From: Clostridia bacterium
GTDB lineage: Bacteria > Bacillota > Clostridia > Oscillospirales > Acutalibacteraceae
Direction of reading: 5' to 3'
Assembly (NCBI GenBank): GCA_017416485.1
Contig: JAFQCH010000016.1
Span: 62,001 to 126,000 of the forward strand
Length of the DNA: 64,000 nt
Position numbers and translations under genes: made by a program. This document shows positions 16,780 through 25,720 of the stretch, piece by piece (within the stretch, counting starts at the first letter, position 1; every line of letters begins with the position of its first letter). A model generated the notes under the pieces. That model made no database searches. It was not told where the DNA came from and saw only the letters and a program-made list of their open reading frames with translations.

Positions 16780-17003
16780 CATCCTTCTTTTGCATAGCGC
16801 TCAAACTGCGCTTTTGCAAGGTAGCAATCGCCGCCTGTGCACCGCACGCAGTATTTGTTGATATAGGCGACTTTCTTTTTCTCGCTCGGAAACTTTGTTA
16901 CGAGTGCACAATGTTTGACAAAGCCCTCACAAATCAAAGACTGTGCCGTTTCGCGCACAAAAAAGGGACAGCGGATGTTGGTATCGTTTCTTGTAAAGCT
17001 CAT
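16779..17003 (-). CDS. Small cysteine-rich protein, putative metal-binding
   Basis: 74 aa with six Cys in the order RC-(13)-C, HC, YCVRC and DC, suggesting one or two zinc sites. It begins MSFTRNDTNIRCPFFVRETA. The ATG was chosen because it follows a perfect AAAGGAGG. Basic and soluble, no signal peptide. Small proteins of this shape occur in Clostridia, but I cannot assign a function; nucleic-acid binding is a guess. Confidence 0.7.
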   Translation of the reverse strand: MSFTRNDTNIRCPFFVRETAQSLICEGFVKHCALVTKFPSEKKKVAYINKYCVRCTGGDCYLAKAQFERYAKEG

Positions 17004-17095
17004 GGAATCCTCCTTTAAAGTATTTGTTTGACTCCATGATAACAAAAAGCAAACGGAGATTTCTCCCCATTTGCACCCTGAAATTGAAAAAATTT

Positions 17096-17854
17096 TTAAT
17101 TTTTTTTGTAACTGCCCATAATGCGCAGCAATTCTTCACTCTGTTCGCCGCTTTCGGTTTGCAGGCACAATGGTTTTTCAATCGTAAGCCCCGGTTTTCT
17201 GCCGCGTTTGCCTTCAAGCAGAAACAGCCACGGGGCATCGGTTGGTTTCTGATGCACAAAGCGTAATCGTTTCGGTTCAAGCGCGGCATTGTGCATGGCA
17301 ATCATTGCTTCGCTGAGCCGTTCGGGGCGCAGACAGATACAGAACGCACCGCCGAATTTCAGCACATAAGACGCGGCAAAGCAAATTTCCTCTAACGTAC
17401 CTGCGGCTTCACTGCGGGCGGTTTTTTTTGCATCGTCAAGACTTGCCATTCCGTGGTCGGCGGCGTTGTAGGGCGGATTCATCGTCACAATGTCTAAACT
17501 GCCGGCGGGGATTTTGCCTTTCAATTCCCGCAAATCGGTGTGCAGCAGGTGAATATCTTTTGCTTTTTCGCAGTTTTGCATGGAACGGGTCAGCTGGTTG
17601 CAGGCTTTTTCCTGAATTTCCACTGCCCATACCTCTTTCGGGCTGCATTCACGCAGCCAATAAAAGGGGATGATGCCGCAACCCGTGCCGAAATCGCATA
17701 CCTTTTGCCCGTTGTGCACGGTTGCAAAATCGGCAAGCAGCAGTGCATCCGTGCCGAAGGTGTGCGAAGCTGACACAATCAGCGGCAGTGTGCCTTGGGC
17801 ATCTATGTATTCAATATGTTCATCGGCAAGAAGATCGTAATTTTTTTCGTTCAT
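17096..17854 (-). CDS. TrmN6-like tRNA1(Val) A37 N6-methyltransferase (YfiC/YabB family)
   Basis: 252 aa. Class I SAM methyltransferase: SAM loop DFGTGCGIIP (about residue 60), acidic end of beta-2 AVEIQ, and catalytic NPPYN (about residue 131), the adenine-N6 signature. Length and motif spacing match TrmN6-type enzymes that modify A37 of tRNA1(Val). The ATG at 17854 starts 4 nt after the phosphoesterase stop; an in-frame TTG at 17869 is the alternative. The ribosome site is weak, so translational coupling to the upstream gene is likely. Exact tRNA target not proven. Confidence 0.78.
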   Translation of the reverse strand: MNEKNYDLLADEHIEYIDAQGTLPLIVSASHTFGTDALLLADFATVHNGQKVCDFGTGCGIIPFYWLRECSPKEVWAVEIQEKACNQLTRSMQNCEKAKDIHLLHTDLRELKGKIPAGSLDIVTMNPPYNAADHGMASLDDAKKTARSEAAGTLEEICFAASYVLKFGGAFCICLRPERLSEAMIAMHNAALEPKRLRFVHQKPTDAPWLFLLEGKRGRKPGLTIEKPLCLQTESGEQSEELLRIMGSYKKN

Positions 17855-17858
17855 AATC

Positions 17859-19196
17859 TTATACTGCAAATGCCAGACTGACGGGTTCAGAATAACGGTG
17901 ATAGGCGCTTTCCGCTGTGGCTGTCAGGGTATAATTGCCCGCAGGAAGAAGTGCGCCCGGCACGGTGAAACTGAATGTGTCGTCATCATTGATGATGAAG
18001 TAGTCGGAAAGGAAGTGTTCTTCAAAAACGGTTTTGCCGCTTTCGTCTGCAATGGCGACTTTGTAATCGTGCACAATGTAGCCTTCGGCGGGAACGGCCT
18101 GTGTGAAACTGACCACATAATCCCCGTTTTCGTTCTTTGCCGCTTTTGCAGTGCTGTCGGCAGGGAAGACGGGTGCGGTGTCGTGCGCTTTCATGTTTTT
18201 GTAGGTGTAAGCGAAGGTGCTGCGGTCGTTCACATTTTCAATATAATAATCACAGAAGAAGGTTTCCGACAGTACATCGTAACCGCGCACACGCACACTG
18301 CCGTCAAGGTCTGCTTCAATCACGCAGAACTGTGCGGCATCTTCATAGCCGGCGGGATGCCGGCCGATGATGTAGTTTTTGTCCAGCTCAAATCTTGCCA
18401 TCGCACCGACACCCACCGAGGTGTAAGTGTTTTGATTGATACTGCGTGGGTCATTCATCGGAAAATGGGAATGACCCGAGAAATTGACCACCTTGTTGTG
18501 CCCTGCAAACACAAGATTCAAGCCGGGGTTGCACCAGATGGTGCTGCCGTAAACCGTGCCAAATGGATGCGGATGCTGAAACACGAAAACAGGCTTGTCT
18601 TCGGCGATGGCTTCGGCTTTTTCAATTTCTTTATCCAGCCACTGTAGGCTTGCGGGGGTGACGGTCCATTCCGTCAGAAAACGTTCACCCGAAAAGCCGA
18701 TGCAGGTAAAACCGTTCACATCGGTCACGGTGTTGATGTTGTGGCCGAAGGCTTCTTCAAACAGTTCGGTGCAGTTTTCGGTCTTCATCTCATGGTTGCC
18801 CAAAACATTGATGCAGATGGTGTCTTCACGCACATTTTCTTTAAGGACTTTCACAAAATTTTCGTAGTCACCGAGTGTTCCGATGCTCGAAAAGTCGCCG
18901 AGACCGAAGAAGGCATCCACACCTTTGTAATTTTCATCGTTGTCAAAGAGTGAATAAGCCTGCTGAACGGCTTTTGCCACGTTTTCGTTCTCATTGTGGG
19001 TGTCGGTGAATGCAATGATGCGCACGGCAGGGGAAAAGTCCTGCGGGGTGAAGGGAAGGGTGTCGGTGACATCACCTCTTGCAATCTGCACACCCGACCA
19101 GGCAAGCAGAATCAGGCACAGCACCGCCGCAATGCCGATTACACTGCCAAGAATACCGAAAATGGATTTGCCGATGATTTTCAGTGCTTTTTTCAT
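17859..19196 (-). CDS. Membrane-anchored calcineurin-like metallophosphoesterase
   Basis: 445 aa. N-terminal transmembrane helix (about residues 12-35), then a complete metallophosphoesterase set: FTDTHNE (about 67), GLGDFSS (about 107), LGNHEMK (about 145), FQHPHPFG and SGHSHFP, plus a C-terminal beta-sandwich. Paralogue of the protein at 4532-5833 but with an intact GNHE motif. ATG at 19196 follows AAAGGA by 8 nt. Outward-facing phosphoesterase of unknown substrate. Confidence 0.82.
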   Translation of the reverse strand: MKKALKIIGKSIFGILGSVIGIAAVLCLILLAWSGVQIARGDVTDTLPFTPQDFSPAVRIIAFTDTHNENENVAKAVQQAYSLFDNDENYKGVDAFFGLGDFSSIGTLGDYENFVKVLKENVREDTICINVLGNHEMKTENCTELFEEAFGHNINTVTDVNGFTCIGFSGERFLTEWTVTPASLQWLDKEIEKAEAIAEDKPVFVFQHPHPFGTVYGSTIWCNPGLNLVFAGHNKVVNFSGHSHFPMNDPRSINQNTYTSVGVGAMARFELDKNYIIGRHPAGYEDAAQFCVIEADLDGSVRVRGYDVLSETFFCDYYIENVNDRSTFAYTYKNMKAHDTAPVFPADSTAKAAKNENGDYVVSFTQAVPAEGYIVHDYKVAIADESGKTVFEEHFLSDYFIINDDDTFSFTVPGALLPAGNYTLTATAESAYHRYSEPVSLAFAV

Positions 19197-19220
19197 AAGA
19201 ATAATTCCTTTCACACAGTC

Positions 19221-19252
19221 AAAAATGCAAAGAGAGCCGGGAAAGGCTCTCT
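19221..19252 (-). terminator. Terminator upstream of the phosphoesterase gene
   Basis: Minus strand AGAGAGCC-TTTCCC-GGCTCTCT then TTGCATTTTT, just past the stop of the 19263-20210 gene. Confidence 0.65.
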
Positions 19253-19262
19253 GTTTTTTGTG

Positions 19263-20210
19263 TTATGACTTCTTTTTCAGCACCATCACAACCGCAACCA
19301 CCGAAATGCCCGAAAGCAGAAGCACGAGCACGCCGACGATCATTTTAGGGCTGACAACGCTCTTGCTGCCGTCCGGCATCTGCTGTTGGTTGTCGCTTGC
19401 AGACGGAGCCGTCGGCACATTGACGGACGGAATGGTATTGTTGACATAGTCAGAGGATTGGTTTTCAACAATGGTGCCCGCATTACCGAGGTAGTATTGG
19501 GTGGTGCCTTCCTGCGGTTGGGTAGAAATGACGGGCACACCCGAATTGGGGATGTTGGAGGTTGGCACATTCACAGACGGATTCTGCATGGAGGGGATGG
19601 TGGTGGAAACCTGCGGAATGGTGGTGATGACCGCACTTTGTGTGGATCCTGCCGCAACCGTAGTTGTGACCTGCTGTGCACCGCCGAGGTTGAGTCCGCC
19701 GAGGTTGCCCATGAGGGTGTTGATGAATTCGTTGCTGGTGAGCATGCTCATGTCAAAATTGCTCAGGTCAAAGCCGAGCAGGGTGGAAACGATGGCCTGA
19801 ATCAATTCGTTTTCCGAAACCGTGCCGCCGAGGTCACCGAGTTTATCTTTGATGGCATCGAGTGTCGATTCACCCTCCTGTGTGCCGCCGAGCAGTGCCT
19901 GCACAATGGTGGTGATGGTGCTCAACTGGTCATCTTCAACGGGGGCGGTGGTTGCTATGGAACCGAAAAGACCGCCGAGGATCATGTTTGGGATTTCATC
20001 GGGGTTGAAGTTTTCAAGATCTCCCAGCAAGCCTGAAAGATTTCCGGTGTTGATTTCAAGCCCTTCCATCAGGCCTGCAAAGTCATTATCGGTTTCCTGC
20101 GCATCGGAAACGGGGAAGATATTGCTGATCAGCAGATTGCCGCCTGCGGCACAGATGCCGAACAGCAGAACAACGGTCATAAGAACCGCAAGAATTTTGG
20201 TTTGTTTCAT
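19263..20210 (-). CDS. Low-complexity membrane protein of unknown function
   Basis: 315 aa. N-terminal hydrophobic helix (residues 5-25) and C-terminal transmembrane helix followed by KKKS, enclosing about 250 residues rich in N, L, G, T, S, P and Q, including G-L-L-G-D-L-like repeats and a T/S/P/N-rich stalk. The layout suggests a wall-spanning surface stalk. ATG follows AAAGGATT. Own promoter. No family recognised. Confidence 0.65.
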   Translation of the reverse strand: MKQTKILAVLMTVVLLFGICAAGGNLLISNIFPVSDAQETDNDFAGLMEGLEINTGNLSGLLGDLENFNPDEIPNMILGGLFGSIATTAPVEDDQLSTITTIVQALLGGTQEGESTLDAIKDKLGDLGGTVSENELIQAIVSTLLGFDLSNFDMSMLTSNEFINTLMGNLGGLNLGGAQQVTTTVAAGSTQSAVITTIPQVSTTIPSMQNPSVNVPTSNIPNSGVPVISTQPQEGTTQYYLGNAGTIVENQSSDYVNNTIPSVNVPTAPSASDNQQQMPDGSKSVVSPKMIVGVLVLLLSGISVVAVVMVLKKKS

Positions 20211-20245
20211 ATTATGTTCAATCCTTTGCATATTAAATCAATTTT

Positions 20246-20274
20246 ATCATACAACAATCTGACCCGAAAGTCAA
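20246..20274 (-). promoter_or_regulatory. Promoter of the low-complexity membrane protein
   Basis: Minus strand TTGACT (20269-20274), 17 nt, TATGAT (20246-20251). Confidence 0.7.
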
Positions 20275-20331
20275 TTGTCTTCCCGAATAATCTCTATTCT
20301 AAATAAGGAAACATAAATTTTATTGAAAATA

Positions 20332-20360
20332 TTGCAAACAATAAACAAAAAGAATATAAT
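20332..20360 (+). promoter_or_regulatory. Promoter of the hflX operon
   Basis: TTGCAA (20332-20337), 17 nt, TATAAT (20355-20360). Confidence 0.7.
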
Positions 20361-20392
20361 AAGTAAAAGTAATTCGTTTTATCGGAGGTTGC

Positions 20393-21646
20393 ATGGACGA
20401 GTCTGTTGTTAAAGAACAAGTGTTGCTTGTGAGTGTGGATACAGGGGATTTTGATGCCGAAACATCATTGGAAGAACTCAAGCTGTTGGTGGAAACCGCC
20501 GGCGGTGAGGTTTTTGCGACCATTACACAAAAAAGAGACCGTCCCGACAATGCCTGCTTTTTAGGTGCAGGCAGGCTCGAAGAAGCAAGACTCATTGCGC
20601 AGTGCAACAATCTGGACCTGATTATCTGCGATGCGGAATTGTCGCCCGTGCAACAGCGCAACATGGAAAATGCAACCGAAACCCGTGTCATCGACCGCAC
20701 CATGCTCATTCTTGATATTTTTGCAGGCAATGCCCGCACAGCCGAAGGCAAGTTGCAGGTTGAACTCGCACAGCTCAAATACTCCTTGCCGCGTCTTTCG
20801 GGCAGAGGTACACAGCTTTCGCGACTCGGCGGCGGCATCGGCACACGCGGCCCCGGTGAAAGCAAGCTCGAAAGTGACCGTCGACACATCCGCAGGCGCA
20901 TTCATGCGCTGGAAGAAAGCCTGGATGCGCTCGAAAAACGCCGTGAACTGCACCGCAAACGTCGCAAAAAAGACGGCATCGTCACCTGCGCCATCGTCGG
21001 CTACACCAACGCGGGCAAATCGACCCTTTTAAATGCACTGACCGATGCGGGTGTGCTTGCCGAAAACAAACTCTTTGCAACCCTCGACCCGACCTCGCGT
21101 GCTCTCAAACTCCCCGACGGCAGGGAAGTCATGCTTATTGACACGGTTGGATTCATTTCCCGCTTGCCTACCAAATTGGTCGAAGCATTTAAATCCACGC
21201 TCGAAGAAGCCGCAGATGCAGACCTGATTCTCAATCTCTGCGATGCTTCCGACCCCGAATATGAAAATCATCTTGCCGTCACCCGTTCCATTCTGCAGGA
21301 ACTCGGCGCGGGCGACAAGCCCACCGTCACCGTTTACAATAAATGCGATGCCTTGCAGACCCCGTGGCTGTTGCCCGTTTCGCGTGATGCGGTCATGATT
21401 TCCGCGCTCAGCGGCAGGGGCTTCGATCAGCTTATGGATGCACTTATGGAAGCACTGCCGCCCACAAGAAGACGGGTTTTGCTTCTCATGCCCTATACGC
21501 AGGGAAGCCTGACCGACCGCGTGCGCCGCGAAGGTGCCGTTTCTGTGGAAGAATACCGCGCGGACGGTGTGTTCATGGATGCCGTGGTCGGGGTGGAATT
21601 GCTGCCGAAACTGCTCGATTATGTGATCCCCGAGGAGGACGCATAA
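20393..21646 (+). CDS. hflX: GTPase HflX
   Basis: 417 aa. Ribosome-associated GTPase that splits stalled 70S ribosomes. N-terminal HflX domain with GAGRLEEAR and the glycine-rich linker GRGTQLSRLGGGIGTRGPGE, a coiled-coil with R/K-rich helices, then the G domain: P-loop GYTNAGKST (about residue 203), DTVGF (G3) and NKCD (G4). Start ATG follows CGGAGG. First gene of a + strand run with ttcA, whose start codon overlaps the hflX stop. Confidence 0.95.
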   Translation: MDESVVKEQVLLVSVDTGDFDAETSLEELKLLVETAGGEVFATITQKRDRPDNACFLGAGRLEEARLIAQCNNLDLIICDAELSPVQQRNMENATETRVIDRTMLILDIFAGNARTAEGKLQVELAQLKYSLPRLSGRGTQLSRLGGGIGTRGPGESKLESDRRHIRRRIHALEESLDALEKRRELHRKRRKKDGIVTCAIVGYTNAGKSTLLNALTDAGVLAENKLFATLDPTSRALKLPDGREVMLIDTVGFISRLPTKLVEAFKSTLEEAADADLILNLCDASDPEYENHLAVTRSILQELGAGDKPTVTVYNKCDALQTPWLLPVSRDAVMISALSGRGFDQLMDALMEALPPTRRRVLLLMPYTQGSLTDRVRREGAVSVEEYRADGVFMDAVVGVELLPKLLDYVIPEEDA

Positions 21647-22380
21647 TGCAAAACCTGATGAGTCGCATGCGTGCGGCAATGGAAAAATACAACATGATTG
21701 AAGACGGCGACCGCATTGCCGTTGGCGTTTCGGGCGGTAAGGATTCGCTTGCCTTGCTCGTTGCCCTTGCGCAGATGCGCAGGTTTTATCCGAAAAAATA
21801 CGAAGTCGTCGGCATCACCCTCGACATGGGGTTTGAAAACGGCGCCGACTGGGCACAGGTCAAAGCACTGTGCGAGCAGCACAATATTGAATATGTAATC
21901 AAAAAAACCGAGCTTGCCAAGGTCATTTTTGAATACCGCAAAGAGGATAATCCTTGTTCTTTGTGTGCCAAAATGCGTCGCGGGTCTTTGCACGATGCGG
22001 CAAAGGAAATGGGTTGCAATAAACTCGCTTTGGGGCACCACATGGACGATGCGGCAGAAACATTCATGATGAATCTGCTGTCGGGCGGCAGAATCGAGTG
22101 TTTCCGCCCTGTGACCTATCTTTCAAGAAAAGATATTTTTGTCATCCGTCCCATGGTGTTGGCGCGTGAAGGGGTGGTGGCAAGTGCGGCAGAACGAAAT
22201 ATCCTGCCCGTGCAGAAAAGCGGTTGTCCTATGGACGGGCACAGCGAACGTGAAAATATGAAAAATTTGCTCAACACCCTTGAAAAAGACTACCCGCACC
22301 TGCGTGAGAAAATCATCGGTGCTTTGGAACGGGGCAGTATTTCGGGATGGAATCCCGACAGCCCCATGAATACAGATTAA
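21646..22380 (+). CDS. ttcA: tRNA 2-thiocytidine biosynthesis protein TtcA-like
   Basis: 244 aa. PP-loop ATP pyrophosphatase SGGKDS (about residue 29), then CSLCAKMRRG and GHHMDDAAET. TtcA thiolates C32 of some tRNAs using a [4Fe-4S] cluster held by three Cys; here the CxxC pair and a later SGC supply them. Shares one base with the hflX stop (TAATG). Related ATPases such as TilS lack the CSLC motif, so TtcA-type is favoured, though the exact modified base is not proven. Confidence 0.8.
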   Translation: MQNLMSRMRAAMEKYNMIEDGDRIAVGVSGGKDSLALLVALAQMRRFYPKKYEVVGITLDMGFENGADWAQVKALCEQHNIEYVIKKTELAKVIFEYRKEDNPCSLCAKMRRGSLHDAAKEMGCNKLALGHHMDDAAETFMMNLLSGGRIECFRPVTYLSRKDIFVIRPMVLAREGVVASAAERNILPVQKSGCPMDGHSERENMKNLLNTLEKDYPHLREKIIGALERGSISGWNPDSPMNTD

Positions 22381-22401
22381 ACCCGAGAGGAGATACATAC
22401 A

Positions 22402-23610
22402 ATGAAATATGCAGTTGTTTTATATGACGGCATGGCAGACTATCCCGTGCCTGCCCTGAACGGAAAAACCCCAATGGAATGTGCAAACAAACCTCTGTTT
22501 GACGGCATGGCAAAAAAAGGGGAAGTCGGCCTTGTAAAAACCATCGGCGACGGACTCAAGCCCGGCAGCGAAATCGGCAATCTGTCCGTTCTCGGTTATG
22601 ACCCTTATGAATGCTACACGGGTCGTTCTCCGCTGGAAGCGGTCAGTATCGGTGTGCAACTCAAAGACACGGATGTGACCCTGCGCTGCAACCTTGTCAC
22701 CGTGTCTGACGAAGAAAATTATGCCGACAAAACCATGGTGGATTATTCCGCTGGCGATATTTCTACCGCCGAAGCCCACGAACTCATCAAAGCCGTGCAG
22801 GAAGCCTTCGGAAATGAAATCTACCGTTTTTACGGCGGTGTTGCCTACCGCCATTGCCTTGTTTGGGAAAACGGCACGGTCGATCTCGGTAAAATGACCC
22901 CGCCGCATGACATCACGGGCAGAGTGGTCGGCGAATATCTGTCTACAGCCGAAAACGCAAAAGACCTCATCGCCATGATGAAAAAGAGCTATGATGTGCT
23001 CAAAGACCATCCCGTCAACCAAGCCCGCATGGCAAAGGGCGAACTGCCCGCAAACTCCATCTGGTTGTGGGGTGAAGGAACCAAGCCCGCACTGGAAAGT
23101 TTTGAAGACAAGTTCGGGCTGAAAGGCTCCGTGATTTCCGCGGTTGACCTGCTCAAGGGCATCGGCGGTTGTGCAAAAATGAGAACCCCCGACGTGGAAG
23201 GTGCAACGGGGTATATGGATACCGATTTTGCAGGTAAAGCCGCCTGTGCCGTGGAGGAATTCAGAAACGGTGCCGACTTTGTGTATCTGCATTTTGAAGC
23301 ACCCGACGAATGCGGCCACCGCAACGAGCCGGAAAACAAGGTGCGTTCCATTGAACTGATTGACGAGCTTGTTTTGTCCGTACTGTTGCCCGAACTCGAA
23401 AAATACGGCGACTACAAAGTGATGATCCTGCCCGATCATCCCACCCCCATCGTCACCCGTACCCATGCAAGTGACCCCGTACCGTATATGATTTATGACA
23501 GCACAAAGGTACTTTCCGGTGTGGATACCGTTAACGAAAACACCGCCAAGCAGACAGGACTTTATTATGACAGCGGTGCGGCTCTGATGAAGCATTTTTT
23601 GCAGAAATAA
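22402..23610 (+). CDS. apgM: 2,3-bisphosphoglycerate-independent phosphoglycerate mutase, ApgM type
   Basis: 402 aa. Interconverts 3- and 2-phosphoglycerate in glycolysis. Alkaline-phosphatase-like fold: first metal motif LYDGMADYP, catalytic Ser in GSEIGNLSVLGYD (about residue 62), and later metal motifs HFEAPDECGH and LPDHPTP. Length about 400 aa fits the archaeal-type ApgM rather than GpmI (about 510). ATG follows GAGAGGAG. 21 nt after ttcA. Confidence 0.92.
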   Translation: MKYAVVLYDGMADYPVPALNGKTPMECANKPLFDGMAKKGEVGLVKTIGDGLKPGSEIGNLSVLGYDPYECYTGRSPLEAVSIGVQLKDTDVTLRCNLVTVSDEENYADKTMVDYSAGDISTAEAHELIKAVQEAFGNEIYRFYGGVAYRHCLVWENGTVDLGKMTPPHDITGRVVGEYLSTAENAKDLIAMMKKSYDVLKDHPVNQARMAKGELPANSIWLWGEGTKPALESFEDKFGLKGSVISAVDLLKGIGGCAKMRTPDVEGATGYMDTDFAGKAACAVEEFRNGADFVYLHFEAPDECGHRNEPENKVRSIELIDELVLSVLLPELEKYGDYKVMILPDHPTPIVTRTHASDPVPYMIYDSTKVLSGVDTVNENTAKQTGLYYDSGAALMKHFLQK

Positions 23611-23642
23611 GCATAAAAATATAAAAAAGGGGAGTAAAGAAA

Positions 23643-24401
23643 ATGGCATTATCCGTTCTTGATTTTGCATCCGATCAGCTTGGCATGTGCACGCAGGTTT
23701 ATGTTTGTCTGCCTGATGCCGGCACTCTGCAACGCAAGCCCGATATGGCTTCCCGCAAGGTGCTGTGGCTGCTGCACGGTCTGTCCGATGACGGCTCTGC
23801 ATGGATGCGTTATTCCCGTATCGAAAAATACGCAACGCAGAACGACATTGTGGTCGTTATGCCCACCGCCGGCAGAAGCATGTACTGCGACAACTGCTGC
23901 GGACAGAATTATTACACCCACATCACCGAGGAACTGCCTGCATATCTGCACAATCTGTTCGGTCTTTCGCTTGCGCGTGACAAAAATTTCATTGCAGGTC
24001 TTTCCATGGGCGGTATGGGTGCTATGAAGATGGCGCTCAACAATCCCTGCCGTTATTTTGCCGCAGGCAGTTTTTCGGGGGTGCTTGATTTTACGGATGT
24101 CGCCTTGGTGAACAAAGACCGTCTTGCTAATGAATTTCCGTTTATGATTCCCTTTATGGACGACCCCGCCACGAGTCCTCTGAACCCGACCGCCTTGCTC
24201 GACGGCGAACGGCATAAAGACCTGAAACTGTATGTTTCCTGCGGTTTGCAGGATCATCTGGTCAAAACCAGCCGTTCCTTCCTTGCCAAGGCTGAAACCG
24301 AAGGACTGACTGTGGAGAGCTGCTTTGAAGACGGCACACACGAATGGGGCTTCTGGGACCGCCATGTGGAACGCTTTATCAATTTTGCATTGAACAAATA
24401 A
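23643..24401 (+). CDS. Cytoplasmic esterase (EstA/S-formylglutathione hydrolase-like)
   Basis: 252 aa alpha/beta hydrolase of the esterase D-like group: LLHGLSDDGSAWMRYS oxyanion region, nucleophile elbow GLSMGGMGA (Ser near residue 121), catalytic Asp in GLQDHL and His in DGTHEWGFWD. Resembles the small tributyrin esterases of lactic bacteria. No signal peptide. Start ATG follows AAGGGGAG. Last gene of the hflX run, with a terminator just after it. Natural substrate unknown. Confidence 0.82.
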   Translation: MALSVLDFASDQLGMCTQVYVCLPDAGTLQRKPDMASRKVLWLLHGLSDDGSAWMRYSRIEKYATQNDIVVVMPTAGRSMYCDNCCGQNYYTHITEELPAYLHNLFGLSLARDKNFIAGLSMGGMGAMKMALNNPCRYFAAGSFSGVLDFTDVALVNKDRLANEFPFMIPFMDDPATSPLNPTALLDGERHKDLKLYVSCGLQDHLVKTSRSFLAKAETEGLTVESCFEDGTHEWGFWDRHVERFINFALNK

Positions 24402-24410
24402 ATGAAAAAC

Positions 24411-24450
24411 AAAAAGACACGGGGCCGCAAAAACAGCGCCGTGTCTTTTT
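24411..24450. terminator. Bidirectional terminator
   Basis: AAAAAGACACGG pairs with CCGTGTCTTTTT. Lies between convergent genes. Confidence 0.85.
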
Positions 24451-24501
24451 TAATGGTTCTTCACGGAAAGTTGTGGGATGAAGAAAACAAATTACGGTTT
24501 T

Positions 24502-25227
24502 TCAGTGCCCATGTCCGTGATGTTGCCCGTTTTGATGATGCAGACTGCTTTCGCATTCGCTTGTGTCAGTGGCACAATCATCATACACGGTTGTGTTTGG
24601 TTGTGTTGGGATTGGTTCGTCTGTTTGTGTGTTCAGCAAAGTCCGTAATGTTTTCATCGGTATCTGCTGTGCTTCTTGCGGCGTAATATCAATGCCGTTT
24701 TGCAGCAGGGTCAGATAAAGTTCATATTTTGCCGCGGACATGCCGCATCTTTCTGCTTGTTTTGCGGCATGTGCAGACAGATGCCCGCAATGCACATTCT
24801 CATTCTGTGGCACATTTGCTTCAATGTATGCCAGCATTTTCTCGTTTCCGACCACGGTGATGACTGTGTCTTCGCTGTCGTTTTTGTCGAGCATACACGA
24901 AACGGCGTCCTCGTATTTCATGTGCCGCAAATCGGTATTTTTGGTGGTGCCGTCAATACCCACAACACGGTTAAAACAGTTGATTTTAAGATTTGCAGAG
25001 GCGGGATCGGTGTCAATATGAATCGCGGATACGGGGATAAAATATAATGTTGTCAGTCCCGATACCAGCAAAATAAAAGTCAGACACGCCGCCGTCAGCT
25101 GCCGCAAAACGGCGGTGTTTTTTTGTACCGGTGACGTTTTTTGCTGTGCAAGAAAATTCATTGTGCTGTCTTTGAGTGATTGTGATGTGTGCACATTGTC
25201 AAATGCGTTATGAATGGTTTTCTTCAT
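24502..25227 (-). CDS. Membrane anti-sigma factor, RsgI-like
   Basis: 241 aa. Cytoplasmic N-terminus (about 45 residues), one transmembrane helix (LTAACLTFILLVSGLTTLYF), then an outer segment beginning HIDTDPASANLKINCFNRVV, which resembles the S-I-D-x-N-P-S-x-x-L-x-x-N-x-F-D-R-V start of RsgI-type anti-sigma extracellular domains. The C-terminus is His-rich (HHQNGQHHGHGH), a possible metal sensor. The ATG follows AGGAGGG and overlaps the end of the sigma gene, typical of sigma/anti-sigma pairs. Confidence 0.75.
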   Translation of the reverse strand: MKKTIHNAFDNVHTSQSLKDSTMNFLAQQKTSPVQKNTAVLRQLTAACLTFILLVSGLTTLYFIPVSAIHIDTDPASANLKINCFNRVVGIDGTTKNTDLRHMKYEDAVSCMLDKNDSEDTVITVVGNEKMLAYIEANVPQNENVHCGHLSAHAAKQAERCGMSAAKYELYLTLLQNGIDITPQEAQQIPMKTLRTLLNTQTDEPIPTQPNTTVYDDCATDTSECESSLHHQNGQHHGHGH

Positions 25228-25702
25228 CCGCAATCCCTCCTAACTTTTTTTTAAGCATCTCTTTTGCCCGTTTTAACTGTGTGTAGATCGTGTTCTGATT
25301 TTTTCCGAGCAACTGTGCAATCTGCGGCACGGTGCGGTCTTCATAATAATGCAGGTATATGACCTGCCTGTATTTTTTCGGCAATTGAAGAACTGCTTCC
25401 AATACCTCGCGGTAATCGTCGTGAATCGGTGAAATACAATCTTTGATCGCATCCAGCGAAACCGTCCGGGAATGAAAAAATGAGCGATGCAGATCTTTGC
25501 AAGCATTGATTGTCACTCGGATGAACCATGCTTTTTCATGTTCGTCATTTTCGAACTGACCGTCAAAGTGCATATATTTCATAAAAACGGTCTGAAAAAT
25601 GTCTTCCGCATCCTGTTTGTTATGGAGATGCAGCATGCAAAGCCGTGTGACCGTATCGGCATATCGGTTAAGTGCTTTTCTGATTTCCTGCTCGCTTCGC
25701 AT
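25208..25702 (-). CDS. ECF-type RNA polymerase sigma factor
   Basis: 164 aa with sigma region 2 (DAEDIFQTVFMKYMHF, about residues 32-47) and region 4 (LPKKYRQVIYLHYYEDRT then Q-I-A-Q-L-L-G). Regions 1 and 3 are absent, as in ECF sigmas. Overlaps its anti-sigma by 20 nt; 18 nt downstream of the tandem-repeat protein gene. Likely released by the RsgI-like partner to transcribe this operon. Confidence 0.9.
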   Translation of the reverse strand: MRSEQEIRKALNRYADTVTRLCMLHLHNKQDAEDIFQTVFMKYMHFDGQFENDEHEKAWFIRVTINACKDLHRSFFHSRTVSLDAIKDCISPIHDDYREVLEAVLQLPKKYRQVIYLHYYEDRTVPQIAQLLGKNQNTIYTQLKRAKEMLKKKLGGIADEENHS

Positions 25703-25720
25703 GGATTTCCTCCGACAGGT

